NCBI GenBank assembly: GCA_002436065.1
Contig: DIXP01000035.1
Coordinates: 1 to 52,744 of the forward strand
Source of the DNA: Chloroflexi bacterium UBA6077
GTDB lineage: Bacteria; Chloroflexota; UBA6077
Length of the DNA stretch: 52,744 nucleotides
Reading direction: 5' to 3'
Below the pieces are notes generated by a model. The model had not been told where the DNA came from, did no database searches, and was given only the letters and a program-made list of their open reading frames with translations. Of the stretch, positions 50,192-52,744 are shown in pieces (within the stretch, counting starts at the first letter, position 1; each line of letters starts with the position of its first letter). A program made the position numbers and the translations under genes.

Positions 50192-50704
50192 TTGACAGTG
50201 GAGGGTAGAAGGATCGTTCTGGGCATCGACCCAGGGACCGCCATCCTGGGATACGGCGTCGTTGCCGTGGAGGGGGACGAGTTGGAGGTCGTGGATTTCG
50301 GAGTCTTGACGACGCCGGCCTCCGATCCACTCACCTCGCGGCTGCTAACGCTTTTCAGTGGTCTGATCCGCGTGATCGAGCAGCGACGGCCGGATGAGGT
50401 TGCCGTTGAGCAGCTCTTCTTTGCCAGGAACGTTGGTTCCGCGCTTGCCGTGGGGCACGCCCGCGGGATCGCCCTGCTGGCCGCCGCGAAGAGCTACCTG
50501 TCAGTGAGCGAGTATACCCCCATGCAGGTGAAGCAGGCTGTTGCGGGCTACGGCAAGGCTACCAAGAAGCAGGTGCAGGGCATGGTTCAGGTGATGCTTG
50601 ACCTCCCCGCCATTCCTCAGCCCGACGATGCGGCCGATGCTCTGGCCATAGCCATCTGCCACGCGCGGTGGAACGACCAAATGGGGGGGAGGTTCTCGCT
50701 GTGA
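50192..50704 (+). CDS. ruvC: Holliday junction resolvase RuvC
   Basis: 170 residues. Catalytic acids are in GIDPGT (Asp, about 12), VEQLFF (Glu, about 71) and PDDAADALAIA (about 146-150). It cuts four-way DNA junctions with RuvAB. TTG start 1 base after yebC (GTG at 50198 is an alternative). Its end overlaps ruvA by 4 bases (GTGA). Confidence 0.94.
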   Translation: MTVEGRRIVLGIDPGTAILGYGVVAVEGDELEVVDFGVLTTPASDPLTSRLLTLFSGLIRVIEQRRPDEVAVEQLFFARNVGSALAVGHARGIALLAAAKSYLSVSEYTPMQVKQAVAGYGKATKKQVQGMVQVMLDLPAIPQPDDAADALAIAICHARWNDQMGGRFSL

Positions 50705-51285
50705 TCGCAGGGCTTCGTGGACTGGTGGAGGAGGCGGGAGCCGACTCGCTGCTGGTGAATGTGGGCGGGGTTATCTACCAGGTTTTCTCCAGCTCATCCA
50801 CCCTTTCCAACGCCCCGCCGGCGGGCCTGCCGGTGAACCTCCATACCCATTTGCAGGTCAGAGACGACGGGCTGACCCTTTTTGGTTTCGCCAGCCGCGA
50901 GGAGCTGCGCGTGTTCCAACTGCTGCTCACCGTATCGGGTGTGGGACCTCGTAGCGCCTTGGCGCTCCTCTCCGCTATCCCTGCCGACGACCTGGTGATT
51001 GCCATCGCCTCCGAGGACACGGCGAGGCTCAGCTCTGTCACGGGCATCGGCAAGCGGTTGGCCGCTCGCATCGCCTTGGAGTTGAAGAGCAAGGTGGGCC
51101 AGGTAGTGGCAGGCGCCCTGCCTGCTTCCACCGGCACCGCGACTCAACTGCTGGCTGCACTCACCAGCCTGGGCTACTCCAACGCCGAAGCTGCCTCAGT
51201 GTTGCGCTCCCTCCCCAATCTCTCTGGTATGCCGCTGGAAGAGGCCCTCCGGGAAGCCCTGCGGGCTATCGCGTCCGAGAGGTAG
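50701..51285 (+). CDS. ruvA: Holliday junction branch migration protein RuvA
   Basis: 194 residues with the OB-fold start MIAGLRGLVEE, the helix-hairpin-helix motifs (LTVSGVGPRSALALLS; SVTGIGKRLAARIALELK) and the C-terminal RuvB-contact domain (LGYSNAEAASVLRSL). GTG start in the ruvC stop. RuvB does not follow; the next two genes are unrelated, so ruvB is encoded elsewhere. Confidence 0.94.
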   Translation: MIAGLRGLVEEAGADSLLVNVGGVIYQVFSSSSTLSNAPPAGLPVNLHTHLQVRDDGLTLFGFASREELRVFQLLLTVSGVGPRSALALLSAIPADDLVIAIASEDTARLSSVTGIGKRLAARIALELKSKVGQVVAGALPASTGTATQLLAALTSLGYSNAEAASVLRSLPNLSGMPLEEALREALRAIASER

Positions 51286-51467
51286 CAGGTACCGAGTCGC
51301 AACAGGACGTACAGGACTGCCGACTGAAATCCGATCCCAGTGGTTCGGCTTCTCCGCGTAGTTGCGTCTTCCCCTCTCCGCGTCTGGATCAAGGGGCATG
51401 CATCTTGCCTCGCGTCACCCTCATTTCCCGCGAGGGGGAATGCGTGCATGCAACACGGAGGTTGATC

Positions 51468-52058
51468 GTGAGAACGATGGTTGTCGGTATAGGTGCAATC
51501 ACAGGGGTGTTTGTGGCATTGGCGACCTACATGTGGCGGAGCACCGGGGGGATTGGCAGCTTCCGGGGTGGAATGAGGTCGATGCGAGGCGATGTGGGCT
51601 CGAAGGTCGACCAGGTTACCTCCAACCTCGTCGACGTGCAACGCGACGTGAGCGGCAAGATGGACCGCGTAAGGTCCGAGGTCGAGTCGATGCAGCGGGA
51701 TGTCCTGAGCAGGGTCGAGCGCAGCATGTCCGAGGTCGAGTCGATGCGACGGGAGATGTTGGGCAAGGTGGAGCAGACGCGGTCTGAGGTTGGCTCGATC
51801 CAGCACGAGGTTGGCGCGATGGAAACCGAGGTTGGGACCATGCACCGCGACGTGCTCGTTCGCCTCGATGAGATCCGAGACAAGATCTCGAAGATTGGCG
51901 AGGCCAAGATGGAGGCACCCCGGATGGCCGAGCCAAAGCCTGTGGCTAGGACTACCCGGAAGACTACGACCGGCCAGTCTAGCACCGGCGAGACGCGCGC
52001 ACGCCGGAGCAGGAAGACGGAGGGCTCGACCGAGGCGAAGAGGGCCACTGGTTCCTGA
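51468..52058 (+). CDS. Membrane-anchored coiled-coil protein with 18-residue repeats
   Basis: Not recognised as a named family; 196 residues. One N-terminal membrane helix (VVGIGAITGVFVALATYMW, about 5-23) is followed by a coiled coil (about 40-140) built of an 18-residue unit (RSEVESMQRDVLSRVERS, MSEVESMRREMLGKVEQT, RSEVGSIQHEV...) visible also in DNA as a 54-base period. The tail is basic and Thr/Arg/Lys-rich. The GTG at 51468 has GGAGG 6 bases upstream; longer in-frame starts at 51405 and 51444 lack a site. The layout suggests a structural or tethering protein. Confidence 0.7.
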   Translation: MRTMVVGIGAITGVFVALATYMWRSTGGIGSFRGGMRSMRGDVGSKVDQVTSNLVDVQRDVSGKMDRVRSEVESMQRDVLSRVERSMSEVESMRREMLGKVEQTRSEVGSIQHEVGAMETEVGTMHRDVLVRLDEIRDKISKIGEAKMEAPRMAEPKPVARTTRKTTTGQSSTGETRARRSRKTEGSTEAKRATGS

Positions 52059-52072
52059 GAAACCTCAATGCC

Positions 52073-52129
52073 TTGATTGCAGTCTATAGGGCGTGTAGAA
52101 TCCTCCTGTACTAAACAGGAGGATTCTAC
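52073..52129 (+). promoter_or_regulatory. Promoter and perfect palindrome covering the ribosome site
   Basis: TTGATT (52073-52078) and TAGAAT (52096-52101) are 17 bases apart. A perfect 15-bp inverted repeat, GTAGAATCCTCCTGT (52095-52109) / ACAGGAGGATTCTAC (52115-52129), contains the -10 in its left arm and the AGGAGG ribosome site in its right arm, 3 bases before the ATG. It could be a DNA operator or an RNA hairpin hiding the ribosome site. Confidence 0.6.
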
Positions 52130-52132
52130 GCT

Positions 52133-52711
52133 ATGGCAGATAAGGGGAAGCGCAAGTCCGGTTTCGATAGATATGAGGCGGAAGAGGCTCCAGAAATCGA
52201 GGAACTGCCGGAGGTTATCGAGGCCGAGACTACCGAGCCGGCGGAACTGGCGGAGGAGGCCCGGTACTTCGTCGATCCTCAGTGGTACGAGGAGAGAGGC
52301 CTAGCGTTCAACATCGTGGCGCAGGCGCGACTCTGCACCTCCTGTTCCACGAAGCTGGGCACCTTCGTGGAGGAGCGGTACCCTGTCATCGACCCGAAGA
52401 CCAAGAGGGTGTCCTTCGAGTACCGGAGGGTGGCTTATGCTGCCAATCCGCTCCCTATCATTCGGGATTGCTGCTCCAGGGCGCGGGACTACATAACGCC
52501 CGACACCCCGCTGCTGGAGGCGATATTCCGGGTTTTCCTGGCCAACGGTAACCAGCCTATGACCATCGCGACGATCCGGGAGCATCTGCTGACCTATCTT
52601 CCTGAGATGGCGGCCCTCCGGTCCGACTATCCGGCGGCGCTTCTAGAGAAGCTGATCCGGGCCGACGTGGCTTACGGTTTGAAGGAACACCGTCTGCCCG
52701 TGACGGTCTAG
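52133..52711 (+). CDS. Conserved-looking hypothetical protein with CxxC and CC motifs
   Basis: Not recognised; 192 residues. The N-terminal 45 residues are strongly acidic and probably disordered (EELPEVIEAETTEPAELAEE). The core contains CTSC (about 68-71) and DCCS (about 112-115), which could bind zinc or an Fe-S cluster, and a C-terminal helical part (about 125-185) resembling a winged-helix domain by pattern only (TIATIREHLLTYLPEM). Cytoplasmic: no signal or membrane segment. It is single and tightly controlled judging by the palindrome over its ribosome site. Confidence 0.7.
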   Translation: MADKGKRKSGFDRYEAEEAPEIEELPEVIEAETTEPAELAEEARYFVDPQWYEERGLAFNIVAQARLCTSCSTKLGTFVEERYPVIDPKTKRVSFEYRRVAYAANPLPIIRDCCSRARDYITPDTPLLEAIFRVFLANGNQPMTIATIREHLLTYLPEMAALRSDYPAALLEKLIRADVAYGLKEHRLPVTV

Positions 52712-52744
52712 CTGATTGGGTCGCTGACATAGAGAAGGGGGTGC

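Noticed and set aside
23..52744. tRNA, rRNA or large mobile element genes
   Set aside because: No cloverleaf-like T-loop/anticodon pattern, rRNA stretch, transposase, integrase or phage gene was recognised in the gaps; a covariance-model scan would be decisive.

Overview
The window is a GC-rich bacterial chromosome segment with tightly packed genes, many GTG/TTG starts and many 4-base stop/start overlaps. The gene content suggests an anaerobic or facultative member of the Chloroflexota (Dehalococcoidia/Anaerolineae-like). Pointers are heterodisulfide-reductase-type redox genes, class I fumarase, a short IF-2, Tad pseudopilins, an EF-G2 paralogue, and numerous small palindromic dispersed repeats. 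This placement is inferred from gene content; no rRNA, tRNA or phage/IS gene was recognised.

Region 1 (54-15466, + strand) is one long redox operon. It encodes a fumarate-reductase/succinate-dehydrogenase-type flavoprotein and its Fe-S subunit, HdrC, HdrB, an HdrA carrying an inserted GltD/NfnB-like NAD(P)H module, a second HdrC and HdrB, a tandem HdrA-HdrA fusion, MvhD, an FrhB/FdhB-like Fe-S flavoprotein, and the two subunits of a class I fumarase. No membrane anchor (SdhC/D, QmoC) and no hydrogenase large subunit is present. The best reading is a soluble flavin-based electron bifurcating or confurcating complex joining NAD(P)H (and perhaps F420 or ferredoxin) to fumarate/succinate or a thiol/disulfide couple, with fumarase linking it to malate.

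Region 2 (15537-22476, - strand) holds an iron-type alcohol dehydrogenase, a TRAP transporter (DctM, DctQ, Tat-type lipoprotein DctP), a HutC-type GntR regulator and a ROK regulator. Region 3 (22910-26116, +) is divergent from the ROK gene and has its own promoter and palindrome. It encodes a degenerate alkaline-phosphatase-superfamily protein, an OsmC-like protein and an intact 663-residue member of the same superfamily. A membrane glycosyltransferase-like protein follows (26311-27906).

Region 4 (28025-34331, +) is a Wsp-like chemosensory operon: two CheW, a CheA-REC hybrid, CheR-TPR and a REC-GAF-GGDEF diguanylate cyclase. No receptor or CheB lies beside it. Region 5 (34507-41365, +) is the nusA-ylxR-infB-rbfA-nrnA-truB-ribF information-processing operon, led by a promoter and a terminator-like hairpin; rimP is not in its usual place. 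Region 6 has parA-ftsZ (41432-43535), then a repeat-rich gap and a three-gene TadE/TadE/TadG-like operon (44079-47031). Region 7 has an EF-G2-type GTPase on the - strand (47117-49177), then yebC-ruvC-ruvA and two unrecognised genes, the last preceded by a perfect 15-bp palindrome covering its ribosome binding site.

At least three families of small palindromic repeats run through the window. One copy sits in frame inside the tandem HdrA gene, exactly in the linker between its two halves.
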